The notes below the pieces were generated by a model. It made no database searches. It was not told the origin of the DNA and saw nothing but the letters and a program-made list of their open reading frames with translations. Made by a program: the position numbers and the translations under genes. A DNA stretch of 64,000 nucleotides from positions 124,001 to 188,000 of the forward strand of contig JAPWKG010000026.1 in assembly GCA_028283625.1 (NCBI GenBank), in the 5' to 3' direction. This stretch comes from Acidobacteriaceae bacterium (GTDB taxonomy: Bacteria > Acidobacteriota > Terriglobia > Terriglobales > Acidobacteriaceae). Position 1 is the first letter of the stretch; every line of letters starts with the position of its first letter. Positions 17,648 to 26,682 of this stretch are shown one piece after another.

Positions 17648-18115
17648 TTAGCTGGGGTGCCACGGCAGTGGTTTGCTTGAGGCTACAGGAGCCCAGGCAT
17701 CGTTGAGCGAGCGAAAGACCACGCTGAGGTGTTTGGAATGAGCCAGCAGCGTCTCATCGAACTCCACGCGATCGGTGCCGGGGGACGGATGAGACAAGGT
17801 GATATGAGCTGGCGCGGAGACCCATTTCCAGTCATCGCCGCTTCCCTCGTATTCGAGCACATCGACGTTGCCATCGCCTGGAACCTGCACCATGAGTGTC
17901 GGCGCGAACTCTTCTTCGATGCCCCGATAGGCGGCCTGCCCCTTTGTGTGTAGATCAATGAAAATCTGGGTTCTTTTCCCCTTCATCTCTGTCCATTGCA
18001 GGGAAACCCGTGGAGCCGGTGTAGTTGCTGTCGGAGTGCTGCTCTGGGCCACTGAAGCGTGATCGCCGAGCGAACAGATGCAGGCGAGGAGAGCGTATGG
18101 CAGAAATGCTTTCAT
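17648..18115 (-). CDS. Secreted protein of unknown function
   Basis: This 155-residue protein starts at ATG 18115, preceded by GAGG with 6-nt spacing; in-frame codons up to 18214 lie outside the signal. The Sec signal ends near ASVAQ. The mature region is beta-rich (LQWTEMKGKRTQIFIDLHTKG, VQVPGDGNVDVLEYEGSG) and proline-rich near the cleavage site. I do not recognise a family. It is transcribed away from the GH31 gene, with a 316-bp divergent intergenic region. Confidence 0.6.
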   Translation of the reverse strand: MKAFLPYALLACICSLGDHASVAQSSTPTATTPAPRVSLQWTEMKGKRTQIFIDLHTKGQAAYRGIEEEFAPTLMVQVPGDGNVDVLEYEGSGDDWKWVSAPAHITLSHPSPGTDRVEFDETLLAHSKHLSVVFRSLNDAWAPVASSKPLPWHPS

Positions 18116-18290
18116 AGGGGACCTCATGTATTGCGGGTAATGTTTTGTTTCGTAATGGATCTTGTGGGTTGTGGGCGTTGCTCTGTCTTCAAGGGAAACG
18201 AGGCTGCTCAGCATCTCCAGATGTAGTGCGTGTCGGTATATAACTTGGTTTTTCTAGGGAAATTGCATCTCTTTTTCTCGGAGAACGCAT

Positions 18291-18319
18291 TTGACACTAG
18301 CTCTTCTGGCATTTAGTTT
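18291..18319 (+). promoter_or_regulatory. Sigma70-like promoter of the GH31 gene
   Basis: TTGACA at 18291-18296, 17 bp, then TAGTTT at 18314-18319. It lies within the 316-bp intergenic region (18116-18431) and directly precedes an inverted-repeat element, which suits repression. Confidence 0.55.
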
Positions 18320-18323
18320 CTTA

Positions 18324-18353
18324 CAAACGAAATATAACGGAATGTTTCATTTG
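18324..18353. promoter_or_regulatory. Candidate operator (inverted TTTC(G/A)TTTG)
   Basis: CAAACGAAA at 18324-18332 and TTTCATTTG at 18345-18353 are inverted copies (8 of 9 matching). Their centres are 21 bp apart, about two helical turns. The element is immediately downstream of the promoter. It resembles, from memory, the TTTCRTTT-type sites of the DeoR-family repressor AgaR. The regulator encoded at 31503-32330 is the proposed binder. Confidence 0.45.
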
Positions 18354-18431
18354 TTTGCTAGATGTTTCTCATGCACTGGCTGCAGCTCTGAAGTTTGCGG
18401 GCGCAGCTGGAGTGTGGGTTAAGGAGAGCTT

Positions 18432-20417
18432 GTGATCGGAAAGCATTGGTTTCTTCGTGCGGTGATGTGTTTCGCCGTGTTTGCAGGGCATTCGGCTGCG
18501 GTATCGGCCTCGACCAAGATCACGGAAAGCGCCGATGCGGTTTCGATCCAGACCGATGCGTACCGTCTTGAGGTCGCGCGCGAAACATACGGATTCAAGC
18601 TGTTTCGTGGAGAGGTCCTGGTCTTCGAGACCGCCTCGAAGGAGAGTCCGCAACCGAACCTGGCCTTTTATGCAGGCGATAAGCTGCAGCGCGTGACGAA
18701 GCTGAAGAGCGTAGAGCCTTCCGAGGGGCGGCTCACGCTTGTCTACGACACGACGGCCACAGACGTTACGGCTCGCGTTGAAATTGAACCGGAGGCGGAT
18801 CGTCTTCATTTCCATGCCTGGATCCTGAACAGCGATATGCCCTATCCGCCCGGGATCACGTTCCGGCTGGACCCCGGCAAGTGGTACGGCGGAGCGTTTC
18901 TCGGGTATAAGGAGCCGCATCCGTATCCGCTGAATGATGCCAAGCTGGCAAAGCGTCTTTTCTTTGCTCAGGGGGCCTCGCAGGGGACGCCCTTCTGGTA
19001 CAGCACCGAGGGCGTCGGGTTGTGGGTGAAGACGCCGCAGGACTTCGACTATTCGATCGACCGTGACGGAGCGAACCCGGAACTGGCTCTGCGCATGGAA
19101 GGTGTCTCTGAGATCTCCTACGATCTGGTGCTCGCAAACGACGTGCGTGCGCTGCTGCAGAAGGTCAACCGCGAGATCGGATGGCCTGCGACGGTTCCAC
19201 CGCAGGAGTACATGAGGCTTCCGGTTTATACGACGTGGGTGGAGTCAAAGACAGCCGTCTCGCAGGATAGCGTCCTTGCCTTCGCGCAATCGATCCGCGA
19301 CAACAAACTACCTGCCGGTGTCATCGAGATCGATGACAAGTGGGAAGACGGCTACGGCGACATGCGCTTTGATGCGAAGAAGTTTCCGGACCCGAAAGCC
19401 ATGAACGATGCACTGCACCGCATGGGCTTTCGCGTTACGCTTTGGGTGCACCCGTTCGTGGATGTCGATACGCACGCATACCACGATCCTGAGACTACGC
19501 AGTATCTGCTCAAAGACCTCTCCGGCCACGTCGGCTTAATTCACTGGTGGCAGGGAACGGGCGCGGTGTGGGATTTCACGAATCCCGCAGCAGCCGCGGC
19601 TTTCAGGGCACGCTTGGAGTCCCTGCAGAGCCGCTATGGTTTCGACGGCTTCAAGTTTGATGGTGGCGATGTCAACCTCGTTGCGGCGGATCTGCAGGCG
19701 TCCTCTCATCTCTCGGCCGCGGAGTTCCCTGATGTCTATGACCGTGAGATTGTTGCTCACTTCCCCTGGTCGGAGGCGCGCGTCGGCTCGTACGCGCAGT
19801 CTTCAGGAGTCGTGCAGCGGCTCATCGATAAGAACTCTGTTTGGGGTACGGACAATGGCTTGGCATCGGTTGTGCCAGAGGCGATTGAAAACTCCATGCG
19901 CGGCTTTGTTTACGTCATGCCGGATATGGTCGGGGGCAATCAGTACAACGAAGACAAGATCGACGCAGAGATGCTCGTTCGCTGGGCCCAAATGTCTACG
20001 CTGATGCCGCTCACGCAGTTTTCTCTGGGACCCTGGCACTTCGATGCCGAAACGCTAAAGCTCTGCCGGGAAACGAGCGAGCTGCGCGCAAAGTTTTTCC
20101 CCTACATCTGGCAGTTGGCCAAAGCTGCGCCCAAAACCGGCGAGCCGATTCTACGGCCGGTCTGGTACAACTTCCCGTCCGAGCGCGACGCAGACGGCAT
20201 CATGGACGAGTTCATGCTGGGAACCGCTGTGCTGGTCGCTCCCGTGGTGCAGAAGGGCGCAACCAGTCGCGACATCTACCTGCCGCCCGGGCTCTGGCGG
20301 GATTACACCACCGGAAAAACACTTACCGGTGGGCGCGTACTGAAGGCCTACAGCGCACCGCTTTCCGTCCTGCCGATTTTTCTTAACGAAGCTTCTGATT
20401 TGAAGCTAACTCGTTAG
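18432..20417 (+). CDS. Secreted glycoside hydrolase family 31 enzyme
   Basis: This 661-residue enzyme has a GTG start with AAGGAG 5 nt upstream and a signal ending near VSASTK. An N-terminal beta-sandwich (about 30-240) precedes a TIM barrel with VIEIDDKWEDGYGD and VTLWVHPF. FDGFKFDGGD gives the probable nucleophile D410, and WGTDNG gives the candidate acid/base D474. A C-terminal beta domain begins near 590 (ILRPVWYNFPSERD). The layout fits the MYORG/KIAA1161-like branch of GH31, whose members act on alpha-linked glycosides including alpha-galactosides. Substrate here is unknown. It lies 189 bp before the TonB receptor, and both promoters carry TTTC(G/A)TTT elements. Family sure, specificity open. 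Confidence 0.88.
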   Translation: MIGKHWFLRAVMCFAVFAGHSAAVSASTKITESADAVSIQTDAYRLEVARETYGFKLFRGEVLVFETASKESPQPNLAFYAGDKLQRVTKLKSVEPSEGRLTLVYDTTATDVTARVEIEPEADRLHFHAWILNSDMPYPPGITFRLDPGKWYGGAFLGYKEPHPYPLNDAKLAKRLFFAQGASQGTPFWYSTEGVGLWVKTPQDFDYSIDRDGANPELALRMEGVSEISYDLVLANDVRALLQKVNREIGWPATVPPQEYMRLPVYTTWVESKTAVSQDSVLAFAQSIRDNKLPAGVIEIDDKWEDGYGDMRFDAKKFPDPKAMNDALHRMGFRVTLWVHPFVDVDTHAYHDPETTQYLLKDLSGHVGLIHWWQGTGAVWDFTNPAAAAAFRARLESLQSRYGFDGFKFDGGDVNLVAADLQASSHLSAAEFPDVYDREIVAHFPWSEARVGSYAQSSGVVQRLIDKNSVWGTDNGLASVVPEAIENSMRGFVYVMPDMVGGNQYNEDKIDAEMLVRWAQMSTLMPLTQFSLGPWHFDAETLKLCRETSELRAKFFPYIWQLAKAAPKTGEPILRPVWYNFPSERDADGIMDEFMLGTAVLVAPVVQKGATSRDIYLPPGLWRDYTTGKTLTGGRVLKAYSAPLSVLPIFLNEASDLKLTR

Positions 20418-20463
20418 AAATACTTCTGAAGGCTTTCACGAGTTTCTTTTTTGTTCCGATTGC

Positions 20464-20505
20464 TTTCATTTTTCGCTTGACTCGGGTTCCGATTGTTTCT
20501 AGTAT
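20464..20505 (+). promoter_or_regulatory. Promoter of the TonB-receptor gene with overlapping TTTCATTT element
   Basis: TTGACT at 20477-20482, 17 bp, then TAGTAT at 20500-20505 is a strong sigma70-like promoter. TTTCATTTTTCGCTTG at 20464-20479 overlaps the -35 box and matches the candidate operator core. A further TTTTCGTTG lies near 20552-20560 in the leader. Repression by the DeoR-family regulator is inferred. Confidence 0.55.
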
Positions 20506-20606
20506 CGGCTCAGAATTCACTAACAAACAACATTTGTAATCGATTTACTTCTTTTCGTTGCACTTCTATCCAGATGTGGCTGCATGTCAGCGGAGGTCGA
20601 AACAGA

Positions 20607-23600
20607 ATGCGTAAGAAGTTATATTTTTGTATGCTCGTCATACTCTTATGCGCGCTTGGAACGCATAGAGTTCACGCGCAGGCGTTTGCGCGGCTCGATG
20701 GTATCGTAGCGGATCCAGGGCAGGCGGCCGTGCCCGGGGCAAAGATTACGATTCGAAATGCGGATACTGGCGTTATTACAACCCAAATATCCGACTCGTC
20801 GGGGCAATATGTCTTTCCTTCTGTGCTCCCCGGCACCTACAAGCTGACGGTGCAGATGGCAGGTTTCAAGACCTGGGTTCGCAGCGTGGTTGTTCACGCC
20901 AACGACCATGTGACGGCCAACGTCCCCATGCTGCTGGGCGATGTTTCCACTACGGTTACGGTTACGGCTTCAACCGATCAACTGGATTCAGGGCAGCGCT
21001 CTGAGACGCTGACGAGTGAGCAGATCAAGAACCTGGCAACTCTTGGGCGCAACGCAGAAGAGCTGGTTCCTCTGCTTCCCGGTGTTGTTCAGAACGGTAG
21101 CTCCTCTTATAACTCGAGCTTTGGTGGCGGTACGACGAGCTCGGAGCAGGGTGTGGACGGCTTCAATATCAACGGCAACCGTTCTGACTCCAACACCTTC
21201 AAGCTGGACGGCGGCAACATGGACGATCTGACCGGAAACAATGGATCGAACATTTATCCGAACTCCGAGTTCATCTCCGAGATCACGGTGGAGACGAGCA
21301 ACTTTACAGCCGATCAGGGCGGCTCGCCGGTACTGATTACGGCGATTACCAAGTCGGGCACCAAGGATTTTCATGGTGAGGGCTATTACATCGGACGCAA
21401 CGCCATCTTTGACGGCAACGACTGGAGTAATAACTACGCCGGCATGGCTCGTCCTGATAACAGGTTCAACTACAGCGGATTTGCGCTAAGCGGACCGATC
21501 ATTCTCCCGGGTGTGAAGTACAACCGCGGACCGGAAAAGAAGCTCTTCTTCTTCTTCGGTACGGAGTTCAGCCGTCAGAATCCTGACCCCGGTACCGTTC
21601 TGTCGAACGTTCCGACGCAGGCAATGCTGGGCGGAGATTTTAGCCAGATCGTCTTCAGCACTACGTGCGAAAACGCGCGTGCCGCGGGCAATGCCGGCGC
21701 AACGTTCTATCTGCAGCATCCTTGTCAAATCAATGATCCGCTGACGGGGAATACGTTGGATAAGCAAAATGGCCGGCTCACCGGCTCCACAGGAAGCGGC
21801 ACGGGTCTGCTGAAGTCGCTCATGGGACCTGGCCTGGCTGGTCCGAACTATACGGACCCCACCGGTCAGTGGAACTACGCTGCCTCCCCGGCTCATCCGG
21901 TAAATATCAATCAATACGTTGGGCGTTTTGATTGGGATCCTTCCGATAAAGCTCGTTTTTATGTGCGCGTCGCGCGGCAGGATGAAACCGACGTAAAACC
22001 CTGGGGCGAGTACGTCAGTGCTGGAAGTAACTGGACCTCGAATGTACCAGAGCCATCGCCGACCATTTCGAAGTACAACTCGCGTTCACTGAACATCAAC
22101 ATGGTGAATGTGCTGAGCCCCTCGCTCACAAACGAGTTTTCTTTCAATACCAATGTCCTTCGCCAGCCGAATGCTTATCAGGATCCCAGCATTCTTAACC
22201 GCGACTCTTTGGGTGTCAACTTCAGCGGCATCTATAGCAACGGCTATCCGCAGGTTGCGCAGATCGTTCCAGCCTTTGCCGTGTGCGACTCGCTGAACAC
22301 GAGCGGTTGCGGTGCGAGTTATGCGCCTCCTGCAACCGGCCGTTGGGGAGAGAGCAACCTTGTTGGTCAGGGGAACTTTTACAAGCAGACGCAGTTTGAG
22401 TTTTCTGACAATCTCACAAAGGTGGTTGGTGCACACAATCTGAAGTTTGGTGGCCTTATCGGCCGTGCCCGCAACGATCAGAACGAAGCCTCGGAGCCGT
22501 TGGAAGGTTATCTGGTGCCGTCCACCTGGTCCGGTGTGACGACCGGCGATGAGTATGCCGATATTCTGACCGAGCACTTCTCAGAGTTCGAGCAGGCAAA
22601 TCATGACGTTCGTGGCAAGCTGCGTTCTTCTTCGTTCGAATGGTACGGGCAGGATAGCTGGAAGATTCGTAAGAATCTGACGCTTGAGTTTGGTGCCCGC
22701 TGGACATTGCAGGGACCCTGGTATGACGCTGCAGGTCTGGGCTCTACCTTTGATCCTTCCGCTTATGTGAAGACGTCCAACTCTACGGTGTACAACGGTG
22801 TGCGTACCGCAAGCTGCTCGAATCCCGGTCAGTCGGCCGTGCCGCTGTGCGGAACCATTGCGAAGACCATTCGCAAATACCCCATTCCTCTTACGCAACC
22901 GCGTGTCGGTTTCTCGTGGGATACGACCGGCCGTGGCCAGACGATTCTGCGTGGCGGGTTTGGCATCTACACGCAGCGCGACCCAACGAACGCCGGCTTC
23001 GGAGCGCTTCTCGGACCTCCGAACATGCAGGTGGCGACCATCTGCTGCAGTCTGGCCAATCTGGCGGCGTACGCGGCCGCAGTTCCAAGCGCGCAGGGGG
23101 CGTTCACGTATGGACAGAGCAACGCGGTTTACGATCCCCGCGACGGCGCAAGTCCTATGATCTACCAATTCAACCTGACGGTTTCTCAGGCGTTGTCTCA
23201 CCATCTCAATGCGGAAATGGCGTACGTCGGAAGTCAGAGCAGAAACATGCAGCTTGAGCAGAACATCGACAATGTTGCTCCTGGTGCGTTGTGGACTCCC
23301 GGAACCCATCTTGTTTCGACGGATGTGCAAGGGAATGAAGGGAACTATGCGCCGTACACGCCCTTCAAGCAGATCGTTCAGATTCAGCACACAGGAACGG
23401 CAAACTATAACGCGCTGCAGGCGACGCTCAAGCGTTCCTCCAGCAGAAACTTTGACTTCCTGGCGAGCTATACCTACTCGAAGGCGATGGGCGACAGCGA
23501 TCAGTTCCAAACGCTGCTTGCCAATCCGTTCAGCAACACGGGTTCTTATCATGTGCTGAGCTTTGATCGAACTCACCTCTTCTCACTGGGTGCGCAATGG

Positions 23601-24287
23601 TACGTTCCGAAACTGGCTCGTGGATCGCTGCTCAGTAACTCTGTCGCTCGCGGTGTACTGAACGGATGGATGTTCTCCGGCATTGCGAAGGCGCAAAGCG
23701 GCGGACCGATTGCCATCAGTGCCTATGTTTCCTGTGTTCAGGATGGCAAGCCCTGTGCCCAGAGCATCTGGAGTGCTCAGGACACCTGGTTCGGTACAAA
23801 CGCCTGGTCGAACGCATTCCTTCCAGGCTCAACGACCTCTCCACCGAACGGTATCTATCCGGTCTATACGTGTGATCCGAGACAGGCGCACGGTGGTATC
23901 GGATCGCGCTTCCTCAATACAGACTGCGTCAAGCTGCCTGCCTTTGGTCAGCAGGGCGCAATCAATCCTCCCTATATGAAGGGGCCGGGATCGTCCGATT
24001 ATGACATTGCCTTGCAGAAGTCCTTCCCACTGGGAGGAGACGGTGCGCGGCATCTGGACATCCGGATCTCCTCGTTCAACTTCCTCAACCGAGGGCAGTT
24101 GAATGCAATCAATACGGTTGCGGATTTCAACTACGTGTTACCCGCGGATGCTACCGATCCGTCGCAGGGGACAGCAACGTTGACCAACGGAAACTCTCCT
24201 TGTAACGGAAGCGTTGGTGGCCTTGGTTACTCCTGCGGTAAAACGGGCTCACGCCAAATGGAGGGAAGCGCGAAGATCTTCTTCTAG
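20607..24287 (+). CDS. Oar-like TonB-dependent receptor with carboxypeptidase-regulatory-like domain
   Basis: This 1,226-residue outer-membrane receptor starts at ATG 20607 with GGAGG 10 nt upstream. The signal ends near RVHAQ. A carboxypeptidase regulatory-like (CarboxypepD_reg) domain spans about 23-115 (GIVADPGQAAVPGAKITIRN). A plug domain (SEQIKNLATLGRNAEELVPLLPGVV) follows, then a long beta-barrel ending in the terminal aromatic F (AKIFF) usual for outer-membrane proteins. Acidobacteria carry many such receptors, often next to glycan enzymes, where they act like SusC. There is no SusD-like lipoprotein here. It follows the GH31 gene but has its own promoter. A strong hairpin after it separates it from the TPR operon. 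Substrate inferred only from neighbours. Confidence 0.92.
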   Translation: MRKKLYFCMLVILLCALGTHRVHAQAFARLDGIVADPGQAAVPGAKITIRNADTGVITTQISDSSGQYVFPSVLPGTYKLTVQMAGFKTWVRSVVVHANDHVTANVPMLLGDVSTTVTVTASTDQLDSGQRSETLTSEQIKNLATLGRNAEELVPLLPGVVQNGSSSYNSSFGGGTTSSEQGVDGFNINGNRSDSNTFKLDGGNMDDLTGNNGSNIYPNSEFISEITVETSNFTADQGGSPVLITAITKSGTKDFHGEGYYIGRNAIFDGNDWSNNYAGMARPDNRFNYSGFALSGPIILPGVKYNRGPEKKLFFFFGTEFSRQNPDPGTVLSNVPTQAMLGGDFSQIVFSTTCENARAAGNAGATFYLQHPCQINDPLTGNTLDKQNGRLTGSTGSGTGLLKSLMGPGLAGPNYTDPTGQWNYAASPAHPVNINQYVGRFDWDPSDKARFYVRVARQDETDVKPWGEYVSAGSNWTSNVPEPSPTISKYNSRSLNINMVNVLSPSLTNEFSFNTNVLRQPNAYQDPSILNRDSLGVNFSGIYSNGYPQVAQIVPAFAVCDSLNTSGCGASYAPPATGRWGESNLVGQGNFYKQTQFEFSDNLTKVVGAHNLKFGGLIGRARNDQNEASEPLEGYLVPSTWSGVTTGDEYADILTEHFSEFEQANHDVRGKLRSSSFEWYGQDSWKIRKNLTLEFGARWTLQGPWYDAAGLGSTFDPSAYVKTSNSTVYNGVRTASCSNPGQSAVPLCGTIAKTIRKYPIPLTQPRVGFSWDTTGRGQTILRGGFGIYTQRDPTNAGFGALLGPPNMQVATICCSLANLAAYAAAVPSAQGAFTYGQSNAVYDPRDGASPMIYQFNLTVSQALSHHLNAEMAYVGSQSRNMQLEQNIDNVAPGALWTPGTHLVSTDVQGNEGNYAPYTPFKQIVQIQHTGTANYNALQATLKRSSSRNFDFLASYTYSKAMGDSDQFQTLLANPFSNTGSYHVLSFDRTHLFSLGAQWYVPKLARGSLLSNSVARGVLNGWMFSGIAKAQSGGPIAISAYVSCVQDGKPCAQSIWSAQDTWFGTNAWSNAFLPGSTTSPPNGIYPVYTCDPRQAHGGIGSRFLNTDCVKLPAFGQQGAINPPYMKGPGSSDYDIALQKSFPLGGDGARHLDIRISSFNFLNRGQLNAINTVADFNYVLPADATDPSQGTATLTNGNSPCNGSVGGLGYSCGKTGSRQMEGSAKIFF

Positions 24288-24305
24288 TCTTCCTGTGGCA
24301 TGATC

Positions 24306-24346
24306 TGCAATGCTCCTCGAGCCTTATGCGCTCGAGGAGCATTGCA
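24306..24346 (+). terminator. 17-bp perfect inverted repeat after the TonB-receptor gene
   Basis: TGCAATGCTCCTCGAGC at 24306-24322 and its exact complement at 24330-24346 enclose a 7-nt loop. No T-run follows (GTCATATAATG). It is most likely an intrinsic terminator or mRNA-stabilising hairpin that sets receptor against TPR-operon expression. Confidence 0.6.
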
Positions 24347-24415
24347 GTCATATAATGAGTTATTCCTGGACAAAGTTAGGCCTATTTTGGATGAACCATC
24401 TGAAGTGGAAATCGT

Positions 24416-25552
24416 ATGCGTAGTCTAGGCTGCAGTGTTGCGCGCTGTTTGCGTGTTGCGTGTGTCGGAGGTCTCACCTTCGTGGTCGGCCTTCCCGTGT
24501 ATGCGCAGCTTCCAGCGGCTTCGAGCTTGAAGTCGGAAGCTCTCACTGCGCAGCAGGCAGGAAAGGATGAGGTTGCAACCTCTCTTTATTCGCAGGCGCT
24601 TACACAGGACCCCGCATGGCTTGAAGGCTGGTGGAGGTACGGAGGCCTGCTTTATCAGGCGCATGAGTTTCAGCAGGCATCCGTAGCCTTCGGGCACCTA
24701 GTACAGCTAGCCCCGCAAAACTCTCTGGGCTACGCCATGCTGGGAGTGACGGAGTACGAACTCCAGGACTGGAACAACGCTTCACTTCATCTGAACAAGG
24801 CGCTCACGCGTGGAGGCATGCCTGAAGCAATCGCGAATGGAGCGATGTTCGATTACGGCCTCACGCTGATGAAGCAGCGAAATCGAAACGGAGCACTGAT
24901 TGCCTTCCGTCTTCTGCAGCACAACGCACCAGCTTATCCGCATTTGACGGAGGCCTTCGGTGCTGCAGAGTTGAACATGCAACAACTGCCTGCCGCAGGA
25001 TCTACGGAGGACGCAGAGGCGCTACTGCTGGGCAATGCCGCGATCTCCGTTCTGGAGTTGAAGACCAAAGCTGCCGAGACATACTATCGTCAGGCTATCG
25101 AGCAATACCCCACGCTCCCGTTTGTTCATCTTTGCCTTGCGCTCTTTCTGGAAAATCTCGGGCGGGATGCTGAAGCAGAGCAGGAGCTGATCGCGGAAAC
25201 AAAGGTGAATCAAACGAGTGCTGACCCGTGGGTTTGGTTAGGCCGTATCGCGTTGGCAAAGAGGAACGCTGATGAGGCCATACCGTATGCGCAGGAGGCT
25301 GCAAAGAGAACTCCGAACGACGCTGTGGCTTATCTGATTCTCGGCAAGTCGTACATCTTGAAGCAGCAGTGGCCGCAGGCGCAGCAGTCTCTCCAGAAGG
25401 CGGAAAACCTCGCTCCTTCGAGCTATGAGGTCCACTACGCCCTGGCAACCGTTTATAGCGCGCTGAAGGATGAGAGCTCAGCGGTCGCCGAGCGTAAGTT
25501 GTTCGCGCAGAACTACACTGCATCGCATGCCGCAGAGAAAGATGGGCAGTGA
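24416..25552 (+). CDS. Secreted tetratricopeptide-repeat protein (first of three)
   Basis: This 378-residue protein has a Sec signal ending near PVYAQL and almost continuous TPR helices from about 38 to 365. Motifs such as LTQDPAWLEGWWRYGGLLY and FGHLVQLAPQNSLGYAMLGV recur closely in the third TPR gene (26683), so the two are paralogues. TPRs bind other proteins; partner unknown. GGAAA precedes the ATG. Its stop overlaps the next gene as GTGA, making a coupled operon with two more TPR proteins and a 7-haem cytochrome. No enzymatic domain is visible. Confidence 0.8.
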   Translation: MRSLGCSVARCLRVACVGGLTFVVGLPVYAQLPAASSLKSEALTAQQAGKDEVATSLYSQALTQDPAWLEGWWRYGGLLYQAHEFQQASVAFGHLVQLAPQNSLGYAMLGVTEYELQDWNNASLHLNKALTRGGMPEAIANGAMFDYGLTLMKQRNRNGALIAFRLLQHNAPAYPHLTEAFGAAELNMQQLPAAGSTEDAEALLLGNAAISVLELKTKAAETYYRQAIEQYPTLPFVHLCLALFLENLGRDAEAEQELIAETKVNQTSADPWVWLGRIALAKRNADEAIPYAQEAAKRTPNDAVAYLILGKSYILKQQWPQAQQSLQKAENLAPSSYEVHYALATVYSALKDESSAVAERKLFAQNYTASHAAEKDGQ

Positions 25553-26682
25553 GGATGACCCTCGGCCGTCTTCTCGCAATGCTCGCGTGTGGCGCGTGGA
25601 TGACTCTGGCTGCCGAAGCGCAGGATGCATGCGCTCGTGGTGATCAGGCGCTGGCAGCTGCGCAGTGGAGCCAGGCTAATGACGCCTACCAGATCTGCCT
25701 GCAGTCGAACCCCAGCTTTGCGGTGTACTCCAATAGGGGAGTTGCGCTTGCGCATATGGGGCGCATGGAAGACGCGATTGCGAGTTACGACAAAGCCTTA
25801 TCGATGGACCCGTCCAACAGCAAAATCGAGTTCAATCTTACAGTCGTTCTCATCCGCGAAGAAAAGTACGCTGCAGCGGTCGATCATCTTACTCATCTTG
25901 AGAGGACGGGAAACGATGTTCGTTACGACGAGCTTCTTGCTCTCGCCTATTACCATTTGCAGTCGTATTCGTTGGCCGCGCGTGTTGCCGAACGTGTTTA
26001 TGCAAAACATCCTGAGGATCCTGCGAACGAACTGATTCTCGGTTCCACCTATGAGCGCATGCATCTTTACGAGAAAGCCTTGCCTTTGATTACTGCGGCT
26101 CTTGCGAGCGCAGGTTCTGATGCGGGGCATCTGATCCTGGCGCAAACCCTGAACGGTCTGCATCGGTATACCGAAGCAGAGGCGGAGTTGCAGGCTCTTG
26201 CTGCGGTGGCTCCGGACTTTCCGCAACTGCATGAAGCCATGGGAGAGATGTATGTGGGAACAGAGCGTTCGCCTCAGGCCGAGATCGAGTTTGAGCAAGC
26301 GCTGAAAGAAGATCCCAACGACTTTGAAGCCAATTATTTTTTAGGACGCCTGAAGCGATTCGATGGCGATCTTCCTGAGGCGGAGCAGTACCTTGCGGTT
26401 GCGGATCGTCTGCATCCCGATTCCTCTGATGTGAAGTATGAGCGAGCAGAGATTGCTTTGAAGCAGCATCGGTTTGCTGACGCCGTTCCGCTGCTGGAGG
26501 CTGTGATTCAGGCGGACCCAGATCAGGCGCAGGCATACCTTATGTTGTCTGAGGCCTACCAGCGTACCGGGCGGCGTGCAGACGCTCAGCGTGAAGGCGA
26601 GCTCTATAACCTCAAACGTAAAGAGTCGCATGAGCAGAGAGCAGAGCAGCAAAGCAATACGAGTGAGCAGGAGAGGCCTTAG
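25549..26682 (+). CDS. Secreted tetratricopeptide-repeat protein (second of three)
   Basis: This protein of 375-377 residues starts at GTG 25549 (overlapping the previous stop) or ATG 25555. The signal ends near AAEAQDA. TPR units run from about 27 to 350 (e.g. VYSNRGVALAHMGRMEDAIASYDKAL, a canonical TPR). The C-terminal 25 residues are charged and glutamine-rich (EQRAEQQSNTSEQ). It is less similar to the flanking TPR proteins than they are to each other. The next gene begins directly after its stop codon. Predicted periplasmic scaffold; partner unknown. Confidence 0.78.
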   Translation: MRMTLGRLLAMLACGAWMTLAAEAQDACARGDQALAAAQWSQANDAYQICLQSNPSFAVYSNRGVALAHMGRMEDAIASYDKALSMDPSNSKIEFNLTVVLIREEKYAAAVDHLTHLERTGNDVRYDELLALAYYHLQSYSLAARVAERVYAKHPEDPANELILGSTYERMHLYEKALPLITAALASAGSDAGHLILAQTLNGLHRYTEAEAELQALAAVAPDFPQLHEAMGEMYVGTERSPQAEIEFEQALKEDPNDFEANYFLGRLKRFDGDLPEAEQYLAVADRLHPDSSDVKYERAEIALKQHRFADAVPLLEAVIQADPDQAQAYLMLSEAYQRTGRRADAQREGELYNLKRKESHEQRAEQQSNTSEQERP

